Positions 62,028 to 64,000 of a stretch of DNA of 64,000 bases are shown here, one piece after another. Position 1 is the first letter of the stretch, and each line of letters starts with the position of its first letter. Origin of the DNA: Clostridia bacterium (GTDB lineage: Bacteria > Bacillota > Clostridia > TANB77 > UBA1234); contig JAFTQC010000040.1 of assembly GCA_017462965.1 (NCBI GenBank), positions 1 through 64,000 on the forward strand. The letters run 5' to 3'. The notes beneath the pieces were generated by a model. The model ran no database searches, was not told where the DNA came from, and saw only the letters and a program-made list of their open reading frames with translations. The position numbers and the translations under genes are program-made.

Positions 62028-62768
62028 ATGCAATACTATGGTATGACAGATACTGGAATGCAACGAAAAGAAAATCAAGATAGAATAGAAGTTCCACTGA
62101 AAGAAAAGGATGCAAAACTTTTTATAGTTGCTGATGGAATGGGTGGAGCTAATGCTGGTGGAGTTGCCAGCAAAATGGCAATTGAATATGTGAAAAATGC
62201 AATTGTTGACGGTATTGAAGAAACAAATTATGAGAAAGAAAATCTAGAGCAATTGATAAGAAAAGCAATTGTTGATGCGAACAGATACGTGTATAACAAA
62301 TCAAAAGAAAATAAAGAGTATTCAGGAATGGGGACAACTATAAGTGTAGCATTGATCATAAAGAATAAGGTGTATATAGGACACATTGGAGATAGTCGTA
62401 TATATAGAATCAGAAAACATATTATGAGACAATTGACACGTGACCATTCGTATGTCCAAGAGTTGGTTAGAAACGGGACGATAACGAAGAAAGATGCCGA
62501 GAATCATCCACAAAAAAATATATTATTGAAAGTTTTAGGATGTGAGCCAAATGTGGAGCCAGATGTTATGGTAAAAGGCTTTATTAAAGATGATATATTG
62601 CTACTATGCTCAGACGGCTTAACTAATATGGTTGATAAAGATGAAATATATGATGTTGTTACTAATGAAAAAAATAAATTAGAAAAAGCTTGTAACACGC
62701 TAGTTAACCAGGCTAAGAAAAATGGTGGCTATGATAATATAAGCGTAATACTAATTTTTAATGATTAG
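62028..62768 (+). CDS. stp: PP2C-type Ser/Thr protein phosphatase (Stp/PrpC)
   Basis: A 246-residue metal-dependent phosphatase with TDTGMQRKENQDR, VADGMGGANAGG, GMGTTISVALI, HIGDSRIYRI, TRDHSYVQELV and LLCSDGLTNMV; the last metal ligand is in GGYDNISVIL. It reverses the kinase encoded 16 bases downstream. ATG 62028 follows AGGAGGTG. Confidence 0.95.
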   Translation: MQYYGMTDTGMQRKENQDRIEVPLKEKDAKLFIVADGMGGANAGGVASKMAIEYVKNAIVDGIEETNYEKENLEQLIRKAIVDANRYVYNKSKENKEYSGMGTTISVALIIKNKVYIGHIGDSRIYRIRKHIMRQLTRDHSYVQELVRNGTITKKDAENHPQKNILLKVLGCEPNVEPDVMVKGFIKDDILLLCSDGLTNMVDKDEIYDVVTNEKNKLEKACNTLVNQAKKNGGYDNISVILIFND

Positions 62769-62784
62769 TGGAGGTTAATTTAAA

Positions 62785-64000
62785 ATGGATATGGTTGGAA
62801 AAGTTCTAGGAAATAGATACGAGATAATTGAAAAGATAGGTTCTGGCGGAATGGCAACAGTTTACAAGGCAAAATGTAGAGTCTTAAATAGAAATGTTGC
62901 CATAAAAATATTGAAAGATGAATTTGCAAATGATGCCGAGTTTATTAAACGTTTTCAAGTAGAGGCTCAGTCAGCTGCAAGTTTATCTCATCAAAATATT
63001 GTTTCAATATTTGACGTTGGTAAAGATGATTCAATGCATTATATTGTAATGGAACTTATAGAAGGAAAAACATTAAAGGAAATAATTGTTGAAAATGGTA
63101 AAGTGCCATGGAAAGATGCTGTGAAAATAGCGGCACAAATAGCATCGGGACTTAATCAAGCTCATAATCATCACATTGTACATAGAGATATAAAACCTCA
63201 TAATATAATAATTACAAAAGATGGCGTGGCTAAGGTTACAGACTTTGGTATTGCTAAGGCTGTTTCTAATTCTACAATAAATGCTTTTGGTAGTACGATA
63301 GGTAGTGTGCATTATTTTTCACCTGAACATGCAAGAGGTGGATATACTGATGAAAAATCAGATATTTATTCGCTTGGTGTAGTTTTATATGAAATGTGCA
63401 CAGGAAAGTTGCCTTTTGATGCCGAAACTCCTGTGTCTGTGGCGTTAAAACATTTACAAGAACAACCTGAAGAACCTAAAAATATAAATTCGGAAATACC
63501 AGATGCTTTAAATTCAATAATTTTAAAAGCAATGCAAAAAGAAATTGCAAATCGTTATGTGTCAGCTAAAGCTTTTTATGATGATTTGACAAAGATATTG
63601 AAAAATCCAGATGATGCTACGTTGATAAAGAATGTTAGTTTTTCAAATACTGAATTCCCAACGCAAAGAATTCCAGTTGTAGGAATAAATACACAAGATA
63701 AAAACGAAAAAAGTGATGTTAAAAATACTATAGAACAGGATGATGATGAAATGGGAAGAAAAAAGAAAGTTACTAAAAAACAAGGAATAATAAGATTAAT
63801 AGTTTTCTTACTAATTGCAGTAGTATTATTTTTCTCATGTGTGTATTTAGGAACAATGATTAGTGAAAAGATTTTGGGTTCAAATACAACTGTTGAAATG
63901 ATTAAGATTGTTGGATATAGCAAAGAAGAAGCCGAAAGAATGTTAGAAGCGATCGGCTTAAATATGAATGTTACAGGTTATGTTACAGATCCTGAGTATC
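62785..64000 (+). CDS. prkC: PASTA-domain Ser/Thr protein kinase PrkC (cut by right edge)
   Basis: The first 405 codons are visible. The kinase domain (about 10-270) has the P-loop GSGGMATVYKAK, VAIKIL, the catalytic HRDIKPHN, DFGIAK and the APE-like SPEHARGG. A basic linker leads to one transmembrane helix (about residues 330-355), and the first extracellular PASTA domain starts at VGYSKEEAERML. It senses muropeptides/lipid II in related species and controls growth and spore revival. ATG 62785 follows GTGGAGGT. It is expected to be followed by more PASTA repeats and rsgA. Confidence 0.96.
   Translation, partial: MDMVGKVLGNRYEIIEKIGSGGMATVYKAKCRVLNRNVAIKILKDEFANDAEFIKRFQVEAQSAASLSHQNIVSIFDVGKDDSMHYIVMELIEGKTLKEIIVENGKVPWKDAVKIAAQIASGLNQAHNHHIVHRDIKPHNIIITKDGVAKVTDFGIAKAVSNSTINAFGSTIGSVHYFSPEHARGGYTDEKSDIYSLGVVLYEMCTGKLPFDAETPVSVALKHLQEQPEEPKNINSEIPDALNSIILKAMQKEIANRYVSAKAFYDDLTKILKNPDDATLIKNVSFSNTEFPTQRIPVVGINTQDKNEKSDVKNTIEQDDDEMGRKKKVTKKQGIIRLIVFLLIAVVLFFSCVYLGTMISEKILGSNTTVEMIKIVGYSKEEAERMLEAIGLNMNVTGYVTDPEY

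Overview
The window is a 64 kb piece of chromosome from an endospore-forming, low-GC Gram-positive bacterium of the Clostridia type. The evidence is spoIIE, spoIVA with a sigma-E-like promoter, the cotJABC spore-coat operon, a teichoic-acid-style linkage-unit pathway, clostridial tRNAs and AT-rich DNA with AGGAGG ribosome binding sites. No rRNA, CRISPR array, prophage or complete transposon was seen.

Layout. 0.1-2.4 kb: two membrane-anchored proteins of unknown function behind a cyclic-di-GMP-I riboswitch. 2.3-4.1 kb: four tRNA genes (Thr, Glu, Lys-UUU, Lys-CUU), a possible attachment-site scar, a ferritin-like small protein and a 34-codon gene. 4.2-7 kb: a VanW-type wall protein and the htpX-lemA pair. 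7.4-14.3 kb: smc, spoIIE, an SseB-family gene and tRNA-Arg. 14.6-17.3 kb: a broken membrane-protein gene, cotJABC and an unknown membrane protein. 17.6-26.3 kb: a GC-richer island with an ABC-type cluster. It encodes two substrate-binding/OmpA-like fusions, a permease, an ATPase, a small membrane helical protein, a substrate-binding/VWA lipoprotein and a convergent telA. 26.4-42.9 kb: pyruvate kinase and alpha-glucan (glycogen) metabolism (glgP, a GH57 branching enzyme, a DUF4912 protein, a GT4 synthase), interrupted by a 2270-residue repeat protein without a signal peptide. 43-53 kb: a WG-repeat protein, spoIVA, an acyl-ACP thioesterase, a monofunctional transglycosylase, tsaE-tsaB-rimI, a Lon-like protease and feoAB. 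53-64 kb: sua5, a Cof phosphatase, tagA, a ywlE-like phosphatase, rpiB, a tagO-mnaA fusion, rsmB, rlmN, and the PP2C phosphatase/Ser-Thr kinase pair; the kinase runs off the right edge.

Two things stand out. First, the island cluster joins ABC-import parts to OmpA-like, VWA and TelA modules. Its gene content suggests a cell-envelope or stress system rather than a plain nutrient importer. I do not know a described function for this combination. Second, the intergenic DNA holds about 40 copies of four short palindrome families that share a GGGAC(G/A) core. They often occur as inverted pairs. Three loci share one structured ~100 bp module flanked by different palindrome families, with compensatory changes in its stems. 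One such element ends a membrane-protein gene, which suggests past mobility.

Functional links. t6A tRNA modification has three of its genes here (tsaB, tsaE, sua5). TagO-MnaA plus TagA supply the first two steps of a GlcNAc-ManNAc linkage unit. The glycogen genes form a scattered but coherent set. The stp/prkC pair sits after rsmB-rlmN, as in other Firmicutes. All base-composition statements are from hand counts of sample lines.
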